A DNA stretch of 64,000 bases, taken from NCBI GenBank assembly GCA_018398585.1, contig JAGTTD010000007.1, positions 13,632,320 to 13,696,319 of the forward strand, in the 5' to 3' direction. Positions 10,340 through 21,180 of this stretch are shown here, in pieces; position 1 is the first letter of the stretch; every line of letters begins with the position of its first letter. Under the pieces are notes generated by a model. The model was not told the origin of the DNA. It saw nothing but the letters and a program-made list of their open reading frames with translations, and made no database searches. Source of the stretch: Simmondsia chinensis (lineage: Eukaryota; Streptophyta; Magnoliopsida; Caryophyllales; Simmondsiaceae). Made by a program: the position numbers and the translations under genes.

Positions 10340-11105
10340 CGCTGCATTACTTTTACTTAGAATATCTATGTGGGACGAGCTAAAAAAAAAACTTTGAACC
10401 TGTTTAAATCTCAAGCAAAAAACGACGCCGTATGGCTCAAGTAAAACTACGTGATATTTATTCCCACGTTGCCAACCATGTGTCAGCCTCCCATTGGCTA
10501 TCACCAATGGACATGGATGGACGCTTGCTTTCTTTTGGGGGCGACTCTTGTCGGCTTTGGATTGGCCCCTTCTGACAAACACGGATCGAGGCCTGTGATC
10601 ATGCGCGAATTCATCTTTTTTTTAATTTATTATTTAAATTTCCACATATACAAAATTTATCCAATGAATATTATCTGGTAAAATTAATTTATTCATCTTA
10701 TGAACCAATAATTCATCTCATGAATTATGTTTAACATAAAATTTATTTATCATATAAATAAATAATTCATCTTATAAATTCAGTTTTAAATACTTTCAAA
10801 TAGTGCTTAAGTTGAGGCTTGGAAGGGACTTTGGGGACAATCTAACTCTAGCTCCAAATGGGTCAAATCTAATTATCATATCATGATAACAATTGATTAT
10901 CATTTAGTAAAACTTAATTCACTAAATAAGTTTTACAGCACTCTATAATTAAATATATTCACTCAAGATTTTCCAAAATAACTATTATTGCGACAATTAA
11001 CCCTTCTAGTAGATATTCGTGAACAAAATTAACTTTAACTATTATCATTATTCTTCTCACATCTGTCACCATAGTTCCCAACTCGCCCTTCTTGAACAAT
11101 TCAAT
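10340..11105 (-). repeat. W-related Copia LTR, 5' part, truncated
   Basis: Reverse-complement similarity to the W LTR interval of about 33150-33900: ACTCGCCCTTC (11086), CCAAATGGGT near 10856 and the 'GAATTCATCTTATAAATTC' family of words at 10700-10790 (the W form is AATTCATAAGATGAATT). It stops at about 11105, where Z gag begins, so the LTR 5' end and the 5' end of Z are both missing at this junction. Confidence 0.6.
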
Positions 11106-11994
11106 AATACAGAAACAATTTCCATCCTAATTTAAAATGTTAAACATTTGATAGAACTATAAGATGTGGGCTGATAAGATGGAGTTCTTCCTAGGCGAAA
11201 TAGAGGTTCATGATACTTTGTTTAATGATAGAGCTCCACTAAGGTCAAATAGGGTTTTCGAGAAAGATAGCCATACGTGTAGAGGAATGCTTTTCCATTA
11301 CAAGACTGTGCCTCTTTATCTAATTTATGTCAAAACGAAAAGCACTAAAGAAATATGGAAAGCATTGTTAAACAAGCATGGCTCTGATGATAGCGTGGCT
11401 AAGAAATAAGTTTTTAGCAAGTCGCTGTTCTTCTCTATGGTTGATGAAAAATCTATCTTGATCAAGTCCATGAATACGAGACCTTGTGCACTAACGTTTT
11501 CAATGAGGGAATGAAATTTTGTGTAACATTCCAAGCTAACTGTTTAATTGAAAAATGCCTCCCTATTGGATAGAAACAAGGCCTTATTAAAACATAAGAA
11601 AAAGGACCTGATACTGCATGAACTAATCTTTCATATTAATTCGGAAGATCAGAACCGTAAACAAGCCTTGGGGAAGTCATTTGAGAACTCCTCCTTGGAG
11701 GCTAACCTTGTGGAATCGAGAAATGCAAAAAAGAAAGGCAAGTTCAGGAAGCCTTAGAATAAGGCAAGTCTAATGCTCGAGAAAAAAAGCTCTGGTAGTG
11801 AGCATGGAAAATCTCAAGGAAAGAAGCCAATGGATAATGCTGATGATGGCTAAAAGAGGGCCAAAGGAACGTGTTGAACCTGTGGCAAGACTAGTCATAC
11901 CTTAAGGAACTGCAGGAAGAGATTCGCACCTGAAAAGCACATAACACACAGGTTCCAGGGTAATCTCACCGAGAAAGGAGACACGTTTGTTGCT
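11106..11994 (+). pseudogene. Z: gag
   Basis: The in-frame opening NYKMWADKMEFFL (11156 onward) aligns with Y gag NYKRWFQKILFFL. SHTCRGMLFHYKT, STKEIWKALLNKHGSDD and, after stops and frame changes, LLKHKKKDLILHELI follow. The zinc knuckle is decayed: CGKTSHTLRNC at about 11879-11912 keeps the second half, and a stop lies between the first two cysteines. Compared with Y, the first ten or so residues are present only in mutated form. Confidence 0.8.
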
Positions 11995-12540
11995 ATGATC
12001 TCCAAGATGAATATGGTTGGGAACACAATCGAGCGAGTTATAGATAATGGTGCCATAAGGCACATCTGCACCTATAAGGACCTGTTCCATGAATATGAGA
12101 AGGCCATTGATGGGGAAAAGGTGTACATGGGCAATTCTAGTTCAATCCCTATCTTGGGCAAGGGAAAGGTCCTCCTTTATGTTGCATGTTCCTGATGTGC
12201 GTAGGAATCTAGTCTCGGGTGCATTGTTAAACAAAGCAGGCATTAAGTTAACCTTTGAGTCTAACAAGTTAATTCTCACTAAAAATACCAACTTCTTCGA
12301 GAAAGGGTTCTATAATGGTGATCTCTTCAAACTTGAAGTGATGAATGAGAATGCATCTACTTCTACTTATATTGCTGAGTCTTTGGATTTGTGGCGTGCT
12401 AGACTTGGACATTTAAACTTTAATTCAGTTAAAAAAATTTAAACAAATCAGTTTAATCCCTAATTGTGATCTAACTGGACATGATAAATGTGAAAAATGT
12501 GTTGAGGCCAAACATCCAAAGAAATCATTTAACACATCAG
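11995..12540 (+). pseudogene. Z: protease and GAG-pre-integrase
   Basis: ERVIDNGAIRHICT at about 12029-12070 is the aspartic protease active site; the family DTG reads DNG. YMGNSSSIPILGKGK follows, then a frame change near 12175 into HVPDVRRNLVSGALLNKAG and LWRARLGHLNFNSVKKI, the GAG-pre-integrase segment. A stop ends the frame at 12442. CVEAKHPKKSF at about 12500-12530 leads into integrase. Confidence 0.8.
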
Positions 12541-13130
12541 TTGAAAGGACTTCGAGCCAACTCGAGCTAGTGCACTCTGACCTAGGTGACTTTAAGAGCA
12601 TCATGAATAGAGGTGGCTTTTGTAGATGACCACTCTAGATTCACTAAGGGGTATCTCCCAAGTACAAAAGACGAGGCTAAGAAATGTTTCTTAAATATAA
12701 AATTGAGGTTGAAAACCCATTGGACCGTAGGATCAACAGAATTAGGTCTGATAGGGAAGGTGAGTATGACACTACCTTCCTAAATAAACATTGTGAAGAA
12801 CATGGCATAATTCGTGCGATCTTAGCCCCTTATACACCTTAGCAAAATGGTATGGCCAAAAAGAAAAATAGGACCCTTAATGACATGATGATTGCTATGT
12901 TAATTAGCTCGGGCCAACCCTCGAGCTTGTGGGGGAAAGCCATGTTGTTTACTTGTCACGTACTAAATAGGGTTCCACATGAAAAGTTAGATACAATTGC
13001 TTATTAATTATGGAAAGACTACGGGCCTAACCTAATTTACTTGAAAGTGTGGGGGTGTCCAGCTAAAACAGGGATTCCTGGGTTTAAAAGATGCAAAATT
13101 GGTCCTAAAACTATAGAACTATCTTTGTTT
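12541..13130 (+). pseudogene. Z: integrase
   Basis: LVHSDLGDFKS (about 12570) and RIRSDREGEYDTT (about 12740) supply the first two catalytic Asp residues. At the third site the sequence reads NGMAKKKNRTLND where Y has NGIVERKNRTLKG, so the catalytic Glu is Lys. Stops and frame changes break the core at about 12615, 12690 and 12840. LWGKAMLFTCHVLNRVP and VWGCPAKTGIP follow in pieces, as in Y. Confidence 0.8.
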
Positions 13131-13489
13131 ATGCTATGAATATTGTTGCATATAGATTCATGTTATTGAATAACTTGAGCTCTGGGCTCGGTAAGATAAT
13201 GGAATCTTGAGATGCTGAATTCTTCGAGAACAAATTTCCCATGGAAGAGTTTATGCATGCTTCACTACCCGAATCTGTTCATTTTGCATCTGTAATGTCA
13301 TCTAGTCATATGCCCCCTGAACTAGGTTCAGGAACTAAGAAGAAGTAAGAAGGCTCAAACTGAGACCAGTTTTGGACATGACTTCACTACTACTTTCTTG
13401 TCCGAACGTCATGATTTTGATGAACATGTTGTGAGTGCATCCCAAAACTTATGATAAAGCCATTAGAACATGCCCCTTTTGAAGCGAGG

Positions 13490-14370
13490 TCATAAGTAAC
13501 GAACTAGACTCTATAACGAGCAACAAGGCTTGGGTGTTAGTCGATCTCCCTAGAGGATGCAAACCTATAGGCTATAAATGGGTGTTTAGAAAGAAACTAA
13601 GGACTGATAGATCAATAGAGAAGTTTAGTGCCAGGCTAGTAGCCAAAGGATACATCAAGAAACAATGAATAGACTTCTTTAATACTTACTCATCCGTAAC
13701 TAAGATTGCCACTGTGAGAGCCCTATTAGCTCTAGCGTCCACAAACCTTGTAGTACACCAAATGGACCTAAAAACCACATTCTTAAATGGTGACCTTGAG
13801 GAAGAAATTTATATGGAAAAACTTGAGGAGTTTGAGATTCTTGGTAAGGAGCATAAGGTGTGAAAACTTGTAAAGTCTTTGTGTGGACTTAAACAAGCTC
13901 CTAAACAATTGGCATTGAAAATTTGATTGTACCTTGCATGTATCCAAAGCATGTTGATAACGACTGTGTGATTATATGCTTATATGTTGATAACATGCTA
14001 ATTTTTGTGACAAGTGTGAATGATGTTAAGCCTTTCTTGAGTACATGTTGTGATATGAAATACCTAAGTGAGGCCGGCGTGATAATTGGGGTTGAAATTA
14101 CTAGAACACCTGAGAGTTTGACCTTGAGTTAATCCTATTACATGGAGGAAATATTGAGAAAGTTTGGTTGCTTTGATGACATACCTACTAAAACTCTATA
14201 TGACCCTAGTGTTCATTTGATGAGAAACACAAGAGATAGTATATCACTGGCTGAGTACGCTAAGATAATTGGTAGTGTAATGTTCTTAATGAACAATACG
14301 TGTCCTGACATTGCTTATGTAGTTAGTAGACTTAGCCGTTACACCCATAAACCTAGTGATGAGCACTAGA
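13490..14370 (+). pseudogene. Z: reverse transcriptase
   Basis: LVDLPRGCKPIGYKWVFRKK, VHQMDLKTTFLNGDLEEEIY and LVKSLCGLKQAPKQ (about 13540-13910) are the RT fingers and palm. The catalytic box at about 13980 reads LYVDNMLIFV; family members have YVDDM, so the second catalytic Asp is Asn. [20 protein letters not shown] closes the domain at 14365, followed by TAG where Y has the Trp of EHWNALKR. There are at least five premature stops. Confidence 0.85.
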
Positions 14371-14850
14371 CTGCATTAAAAAGATTGTTAAGGTATCTCA
14401 AGGATACTATGAACTGGGGTTTACACTATATGAAATTCTCTGCCATATTAGAGGACATTGTAATGCCAATTAGGTGCCTGATTGTGACGAAATTCATTCT
14501 ACTACTAGTTATATATTTGTGCTTGCTAATTGTGCTTTTTTGTGGAAATCATCTAAAGAAATCTGTATTACTAAATCGACCATGGGGTCCGAATTTATTG
14601 CTCTTGAGATGGAAGGTTTGGAAGCTGAATGGCGGAGGAGTGTCCTAGGAGACATTCCATTGATGGGGAAACTCGTGCCTTCAATGTCGTTGCACTGTGA
14701 CTCACATGATGGCATGGAGTGGCTCAAAGTGAGGTTTATAATGGCAAGCAGAGGCATATTCACCTTCGGCATGGTGTGTGCTGAGAAATTTGATCATGAC
14801 CAGTGTGATCTCACTCGAATTTGTGAGGCGTGAGAAAAATCTGTCACACC
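14371..14850 (+). pseudogene. Z: RNase H
   Basis: ALKRLLRYLKDTMNWGLHY opens the domain, then after frame changes FVLANCAFLWKSSKEICITK, STMGSEFIALEMEGLEAEWR and SMSLHCDSHD appear, matching Y RNase H residue for residue over short blocks. Later blocks (KRQRHIRLRH-like and VRREKNLSHPL-like) are recognisable only in other frames. Inactive. Confidence 0.75.
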
Positions 14851-15568
14851 CTCTAACAAAAGACGTTGCAAGGAAATTGATAAATGAAAGAGTAAAGGGA
14901 ATGGATCTAAAGCCCCTATGTGTGTCCTAATCTAGGCGGATACCTGATTTAGAAGTTACTCTTGATGTTCAATGGGTTAAATGAAGTCAGAGACTTGGAA
15001 ATTTGTGATAGCCACTCGAACCCTTCCTATGTTTGTTGTATGAGTGGCTCTAGGATCTACTAAATCTACCATGATGGAGGTTGAGCTTAATGCTCTTAAT
15101 GGCGTCCATAGCCCTTTGCGGTGGTGTGAGGCAGCACACCTGTTGGACACACCGCTACTGTCATGATGTGAGGCTAAGCCTAAGTCTCTTAATGATGTCC
15201 ATAGCCTCTTATTGTGGCCTAGGGCAGATCTAGTGGACTCACTTACGGGACTGTGAGGGTAGAAAGTCCTCCTGTTGAGGGTATGGCTTACCCTCCAGAG
15301 CAGTTCTGATACTAGATTTCGAATTATTTTAGGGGACCTCACACATCCTGATCGCGGAGTGCGTTTCAGCCTCAAGAACCACATGAAGTAGTTAGATATG
15401 CTATTCACAATTATTACTAATGGTTCAAGACCTTGCTCATCAATGAGTGGTTCTGGGTCAAGCTTATTCACTAGGTCCAAAAGACAATAGTATTGTCAAG
15501 TATGGGACTCACTGCTCAATAATATTATTTCATTCCTTCCTTTCTCAAAATTGAACCATGTAGGGGAT
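14851..15568 (+). other. Z 3' untranslated region
   Basis: Non-coding DNA between RNase H and the 3' LTR. It shares layout and words with the Y region 50250-50560 (TTGAGCTT, TTAATG, CCATAGCC, GGTGGTGTG, GGCACACAC-like). It ends in the purine tract GTAGGGGAT at 15560-15568. Confidence 0.7.
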
Positions 15569-15903
15569 TTTTGGAATTTAGGGTAGTGTGTTTCAATTTA
15601 GAGTCCTGTTAAAAACCCTCTACCCCACATAGAAAATCTAGAGGAGGAGAGTCTAGTTCATATATCCCCTTGTTATTGTGCAAGGTAAAGTCTTAAGAGG
15701 ACTAGAGTTGTTTTGTGAACCACGCGCGTGCACGCCCACCCTACCTCACCAAGCCAGCCGGGGCATCACGGTGTGGTGCGGTGTGGACTTTTTCTAACCC
15801 GAACTTTTATTTTTACGACCCTGGAATTTATTTGAGCTGTTGTAAACCAACTCGAGTTGAGTCCTTGTCTTGGGTAGTGCTCGAGACCTTTGCTCGAGCT
15901 TAT
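15569..15903 (+). repeat. Z 3' LTR, left part
   Basis: Starts directly after the purine tract at the place where Y has TGTTGGAA (here TTTTGGAA). It ends at the CTTAT target duplication of X. The right part resumes at 29058, giving an LTR of roughly 980 bp, near the 962 bp of Y. Confidence 0.7.
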
Positions 15904-15939
15904 TGTTTGTAATTCAGAAAAATAACTAAAAATTAACGC

Positions 15940-16880
15940 AATTCACCCGGTAGGGGTAAAATCAATGCTATTCACCTAGTACGAGTAAAAAATAACATTA
16001 TTTGCCCAATAGAGGTAAAGAATGACACTATTCGCCCAGTAGAGGTGAAAATCAACACTATTTGCCTAATAGGGATAAAGAATAACATTATTCACCCAAT
16101 AGAGGTGAAAATCAATGTTATTCACCTAGTAGGGTTAAAAAACAATATTATTCGCCCTGTAGGGGTAAAAATTAACATAATCGCCAAGAAGGGGTAAAAA
16201 ATAACATTATTCATTCAGTAGAGGTGAAAATCATCATTATTCGCCCAGTAGGGGGAAAAATAAAAAATATTCACTCAGTAGGAGCAAAAACCACATTACT
16301 AACCCACTAGAGGTGAAAATCAGCACAATTCGCCTAATAGGGGTAAAATCAACGCTATTCGCCCAGGGGTGAAAAATAACATTATTCGCCCAGTACAGGT
16401 AAAGAATAACAATATTCGCCCAGTAGAGGTGAAAATCAAAACTATTTGCCCAGTAGGGGGTAAAGAATAACATTACTCACCTAGTAGAGGTGAAAATCAA
16501 CATTATTTTCCCAGTAGGGATACAAATCAACAGAATTCACCCAGTAGGGGTAAAAAAACAATATTATTCGCCCAATAGATGTGAGAATAAATGCTATTCG
16601 CCTAGTGGGGGCAAAAACCACATTATTTGCCCATTAGAGGTGAAAATCAACACAATTCGCCTAGTAGGAGTAAAATCAACACTAGTGGTAAAAAATAACA
16701 TCATTCACCCAGTAGAGGTGAAAATCAACATTATTCGCCCAGTAGGGGTAAAAATCAACACAATTCACCAAGTAGGCATAAAAACGATATTATTTGCCCA
16801 GTACATGTAAAAACAAACATAATGCGCCGAGTATGGATAAAAATCTACGTTTTTCGCCCGGTAAGGGGAAGAATTAATGT
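15940..16880. repeat. X LTR tandem array, about 30-bp unit in 60-bp dimers
   Basis: Roughly 31 copies of a unit of the form ATTCGCCCAGTAGGGGTAAA + AATAACATT. Neighbouring units often alternate between a GTAGGGGTAAAAAATAACATT form and a GTAGAGGTGAAAATCAACA form, giving a dimer of about 60 bp. Units vary by single-base changes and short indels. The matching position in the 3' LTR (28789) holds a single unit. Short open frames within the array are by-products of its periodicity. Confidence 0.9.
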
Positions 16881-17006
16881 AATTCGCCCATATAATAACA
16901 AAATCGTGTAAATTTATCCACCACTTCTTTTAAGACACATTTGAAACTTAATTTGTAAGAAAAAGAAAAGGACACTTATCTAAAAACTAAAAAAACATCC
17001 CACCAC

Positions 17007-17014
17007 TATAAATA
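17007..17014 (+). promoter_or_regulatory. X 5' LTR TATA box
   Basis: TATAAATA followed by a G-run, repeated at 28922-28929 in the 3' LTR. The position late in the LTR fits a U3/R boundary. Confidence 0.6.
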
Positions 17015-17136
17015 GGGGGGAAAAAAGGAATGAAAGAAGGACAAGAAAAGCTAAGGGATAACGGGGATCTCGATAATCGTTAAGTAGCTTGAGTTTGGCT
17101 TCTTCCCAAACACATACTAAACACCACAAACATAAT

Positions 17137-17152
17137 TAGCGCCGTTGGTGGG
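17137..17152 (+). other. X primer binding site (tRNA-Asp-like)
   Basis: TAGCGCCGTTGGTGGG lies four bases after the 5' LTR. It differs at only a few positions from the TGGCGCCGTTGCCGGG site used by many Tat elements. Confidence 0.75.
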
Positions 17153-17163
17153 AAAGTCACAAT

Positions 17164-18379
17164 ATGACCGAATTATCGAGATCCCCGGATCTCCCCACTC
17201 AAGATAGTGAAACCGAACATGTTCCAAAAGGCCAACTAAAAATATACAAACAGTTTTAGAACAACTTGTGGAGACATTAATAGGACAAAGGCCCAAAAAT
17301 AACTCGGAACTTAAAAATGTAAGGTTACCAGGAGTTGAGCATGATTACGCCCATGAATCTCAGCAAAAAGAAAAATCCAAAAAGAGAAAAGTTCATCATC
17401 ATGAACCTGATCGTGACAACAAAAATTCGAAAAACGTACAGATGAACCAGGACAGTATGGAGGACGAATCTACAACCAGCATCAACACCGTATAATAAAG
17501 CTGACCAGATTTTACTCACTCTCCTAAGAAACAAATATCTACTAAATTCCTTGAGTCCCAGGTATATACTCTCCTTTTTCATTAAGAATTCTATCTTTTC
17601 CGGCAGAAAAAGTTAAGGTTCCCAGTATAGATCTCTTTGATAGATCTCAAGATCCCGAAGACCAACTGTCAGGCTTTAAGTCCAGGATGTATATACAAAA
17701 CGCTTCAGAGGGTGTATGGTGTAAATGCTTTCCGGCCACCTTAAAAGGAGTGGCTCAATCTTGGTTTAATTCCTTACCTCCTAGTTCAATCGATGGTTTT
17801 GCCCAATTAGCAGTATGCTTCACTAGGCACTTCGTAAGTAATAAAAGGAGGAGAAAGATGGCTGCACAATTGATGCACTTACAACAAAAGCAATCCGAAA
17901 CTTTGAGAGATTACGTTAGGCAATTTACTAGAGAAATGATAGATATACTAGGATTAGCAAACAAAACCGCCATTAGCGCCTTCATCAACCGGCTAAAATA
18001 TTCAGACTTTAAATTTTCCCTAGCTAAGAAGAAACCAAAAACCATTAACGAGCTATGGAGTAAAGCTGACAAATACATATCGGCCGATGATGTTATGACC
18101 GTAGCAGGAAAGATGCGACTAGGAGTCACTGAGAGACCATGAGAAAAATCTGAAGCATCTCACTTGATAAGACTAAGGGCACCAGAGATGACTTTAAAAC
18201 TCAAAATACAAGTGCGAAGACCTGCAGGACGTTTTGCTTGTGAAATATAGGAAAATATGACACGTTGACCTTTCCCTTTTAAAAGAACGTCCTACAAGTC
18301 AAAAGCGCCCTTCAATCCACGAGCTAAATCAAAATGGTGCAACTACCATCAATGTTTTGGCCATACCATGGAAGAGTGT
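17164..18379 (+). pseudogene. X: gag
   Basis: The first ATG after the PBS (17164) opens MTELSRSPDLPTQDSETEHV and stops at 17257. After frame changes the conserved Retrotrans_gag core runs at about 17605-18140: KVPSIDLFDRSQDPEDQLSG, CFPATLKGVAQSWFNSLPPS, FAQLAVCFTRHFVSNKRR, ETLRDYVRQFTRE. The basic tail ends at TGA 18140-18142. A Tat-type knuckle CNYHQCFGHTMEEC (CX2HX4HX4C) is at 18338-18379 in another frame. The protein would assemble the particle. Confidence 0.85.
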
Positions 18380-19290
18380 CAGGTAATGAAGAAACAAACC
18401 CAAAACAGTCAGGCTCAGATTGCTAACCCTAGTATACAATCAAAGGAACTAGACAGTAAAGCACTGATATCAGTACCTCAGAGAGAATTGATAGGAAAAC
18501 CTAAAAAGACGATTGCCATGATATTTTGGACTTTACATCCGGGTAACTCTTGCTCGTTCAAATCGGAAAAAGAACAATTAAAAAGAATCCGACCTCTGTT
18601 CGAAATCACCTTCAGTGAGGAAGACTTGAGTGACGTTTGTGCCCCACATGATGATCTACTAGTTATCACCCTTGAAATGGAGCAATATTGTGTACACTAG
18701 GTGTTAGTCGATCAAGGAAGTGCGGTAAATGTAGTCTTCTACCGGTGTTTTGAACAAATGGAAATGCCAGATAGTGAAATTTCTCCGGTTCACTACCCTA
18801 TAGTTAGGTTCACAAGAGAAGCGGTCAAACAACTAGGAGCAGTTGCCATGAACTTTGTATTTCAAGGACAAAAGGCTACTACGAAAACTACATTGGAATT
18901 CCTAGTTATAGATTTACCCTCCCCTTACAATGTAATACTTGGTTGACCTACTTTAAATTGCATACGAGCCATAATCTCTACCTATCACCTGCTGATGAAA
19001 TTTGAATCGGACAAAGGGGAAATAACGGCCATTCGATCAAACCAAAAAGTAGGTTGTGAATGCTATTACGCCTCATTGAAAAGTGATAGTTGCAAAGTCC
19101 CATCCGGGTTAGGTACAGGAGAACTTAGCTTTTCTGGGAAAAGCGAATCCAAAGACTCAGACCAAGACTGGGGAAAATTAAAGGAGATAAAAGTGGAGGA
19201 GGGAAAAACTGTAAGAGTAGGGTATTGGCTATCAGAGGAAATAAAGAAAGAGCTGGCTTTGTTATTAAAGCAATACTGAGATGTTCTTGC
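18380..19290 (+). pseudogene. X: aspartic protease and linker to RT
   Basis: ITFSEEDLSDVCAPHDDLLV at about 18605-18665 is the conserved stretch before the protease in this group. After a TAG at 18698-18700 comes the active-site strand VLVDQGSAVNVVFYRCFEQM (family form VDxGSSxDIL). TTLEFLVIDLPSPYNVILG follows, then TGA where the family has the Arg of GRPTLN (CGA to TGA). The linker (KVEEGKTVRVGYWLSEEIKK, about 19190) ends with stops at 19277 and 19292 in place of the DVFAWxxxDM segment. Confidence 0.82.
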
Positions 19291-20160
19291 ATAAAACACC
19301 GATGAGATGACAGTAATTAATCGAGACGTTATGGTTCACAAACTAAATGTTTTAACAAGAACTTCCCCTATAAAACAAAAGAAAAGAAACTTTTGCGCTG
19401 AAAGAGGGGAAGCCATCAAAGCCAAGGTAAATAAACTATTACTATCAGGATTTACAAGAGAATTTAGATATCCTGAATGGTTGGCCAATGTGGTGTTGGT
19501 GAAAAAACTGAATGAAACTTGGCGAATGTGTATCGATTTCACAGATCTGAACAAATTCTGTGCAAAAGATTCCCATCCCCTCCCAAAGATTGACCAAGGG
19601 GTGGACTCCGCAACGGGAAACGAGCTATATAGTTTTATGGATGCTTTCTCAGGCTACCACCAGATAACAATGGATTCGCGAGACAAGGAGAAAACATCAT
19701 TGTTTTACTAACGAAGGAACCTGTTGTTACAAGGTGATTCCTTTTTGTTTAAAGAACGCAGGTGCGACATATTAACGATTGGTTAACAAAGTATTCACAC
19801 AACAAATTGGACGTAATATGGAAGTTTATGTTGATGATATGATTATCAAGTCACGCGCTAAAGAAAATCATACAACAGACTTACAGGAGACTCTACAAAC
19901 CCTACAGGAATATCAAATGAAACTAAATCCCAACAAGTGTTCATTCGACATACCTGAAGGAAAGTTTTTGGGCGACATTGTTAGTGCTTGAGGGATTGAG
20001 GCCAATCCGGCGAAAATAAAAGCTATTCAAGAAATGGGGACTCCGAAAATAATTAACAACATGCAGCAACTTATGGGACGGTTAGCCGCACTTAATAGAT
20101 TTATCAGTAAGTTTGCCAAAAAAGCACTCCCATTCTTTCGAGTGCTAAGAAAAAAAGGGC
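19291..20160 (+). pseudogene. X: reverse transcriptase
   Basis: From 19307: VMVHKLNVLTRTSPIKQKKR, PEWLANVVLVKKLNETWRMC, IDFTDLNKFCAKDSHPLPKI and FMDAFSGYHQITMDSRDKEK, the Gypsy RT fingers and first catalytic Asp. A frameshift at about 19711 breaks the palm; VIPFCLKNAGATY can be read in the next frame. The catalytic box at about 19830 is EVYVDDMIIKSRA, intact, in the frame 19779-19991. ANPAKIKAIQEMGTPK and LMGRLAALNRFISKFAKKAL finish the RT. Confidence 0.88.
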
Positions 20161-21180
20161 TCAGCTATGGGATAAGGAGTGCGAACATGCCTTCCAACAT
20201 GTCAAAGAACATCTTGCACATCTTCCCTCTATGGCCAAGTCCAATCAAGGAGAGATCTTGATTTTATATGTAGCAGCCACAAATAAGATCATTAGCGCTA
20301 TTTTAGTAGCCAATCGCTCGAAAAAAACAAATCCCGCTATATTTTGTCAGCCAGGTGTTGAAAGAGGCTGAATTAAGATATCCTCCGTTAGAAAAAAAAA
20401 AAATGATGTCTGCCATTATAATGGCCTTAAAAAAACTTCGACCTTACTTTCAAGCCCATACTATAAATTTATTAATAGATTAACCCATCAAGAAAGTATT
20501 ATCAAAATTAGAATGCTCAGGTCGATTATTAGCTTGGGCCATAAAGTTATCAGAATATGACTTACATTATCTACCATGAACTAGCATAAAAGCACAAGCC
20601 CTGGAAGACTTTATTAATGAATGCAACTTCGAGGAAGAGTGGAGTCCTGAGCTAGAAAATGTTACTGAAGAAAAGAAAGGAAAATTTGAAGATTCAAGTG
20701 CTGAGACGCCAAAAGAATTCCCGATATGGAATATATTTGTAGACAGTTCTTCATGCTAAGAGGGTTCAGGATCCGGAATTTTCATTCAAGATCCTGAAGG
20801 GGTGACATATCATTATGCCCTACGTTTCCACTACCCGCTGACTATAATGAAACTAAGTTCGAGGTCTTAATGCGCGGAGCTGGTCTTGCGTAGATCGCTG
20901 GAGCTCGCTCTGTAAGAATTTACAGTGACTCATAGATAATAGTTAGCCAGGTAAACGGAGAATACGAATCTAAGGAGCCTAACATGCTTAGATACCTTAA
21001 AATGTTTCAAGAACTGACCGCAAACTTTGTAAAGGCAGAGGTAACATACATCGATAGGAATGATAATCACATAGCAGATGAGTTGAGCAAATTAGCTAGC
21101 TCTTGTCAAGCAGCTTTTGAAAACACCAAGACAATCATTAAATAAATATACCCCCAAGATTCTATAGGGGAAGTCATAAA
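20161..21180 (+). pseudogene. X: RNase H and second (archaeal-type) RNase H
   Basis: The Gypsy RNase H is decayed, with readable pieces LECSGRLLAWAIKLSEYDLH and IKAQALEDFINEC at about 20505-20625. The second domain begins at about 20725 with FPIWNIFVDSSSC, a stop and EGSGSGIFIQDPEG, then YALRFHYPLTIMK. This WxxxVDGSS / GSGxGxxxxxPEG pattern is the extra RNase H found in the Tat lineage. QVNGEYESK, MFQELTANFVKAEVTYI and NHIADELSKLASS follow. Several stops. Confidence 0.8.

Larger units (their letters stand above)
11106..15903 (+). mobile_element. Z: 5'-truncated Copia element, main part
   Basis: Plus-strand gag, protease, GAG-pre-integrase, integrase, RT and RNase H remnants in Copia order, then a 3' untranslated stretch and the first part of a 3' LTR (15569-15903). 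The element is interrupted by X and resumes at 29053. Protein and layout match Y closely, including the CRGxLxHY gag word and the long 3' untranslated region, so Y and Z are one lineage. There is no 5' LTR or PBS: the left end is cut at about 11106. Confidence 0.85.
15904..17132 (+). repeat. X 5' LTR
   Basis: 1229 bp, from TGTTTGTAATTC to CACCACAAACA. About 940 bp of it is an internal tandem array (15940-16880); the rest matches the 300-bp 3' LTR. TATAAATA at 17007-17014 is the likely promoter TATA box, about 125 bp before the LTR end. Confidence 0.88.

Noticed and set aside
10268..10681. Open frames near 10.3-10.7 kb as host exons
   Set aside because: The frames overlap on both strands within LTR-like DNA and contain no recognisable domain or splice-supported structure.
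16237..16810. Short repeat-protein genes in the X 5' LTR
   Set aside because: Frames on both strands arise from the 30/60-bp array; no start context or domain.
15940..16880. CRISPR-like array
   Set aside because: The repeats are directly adjacent and mutated, without unique spacers of constant length, and the context is a plant retrotransposon LTR. The same applies to the arrays at 22140, 26285 and 55690.
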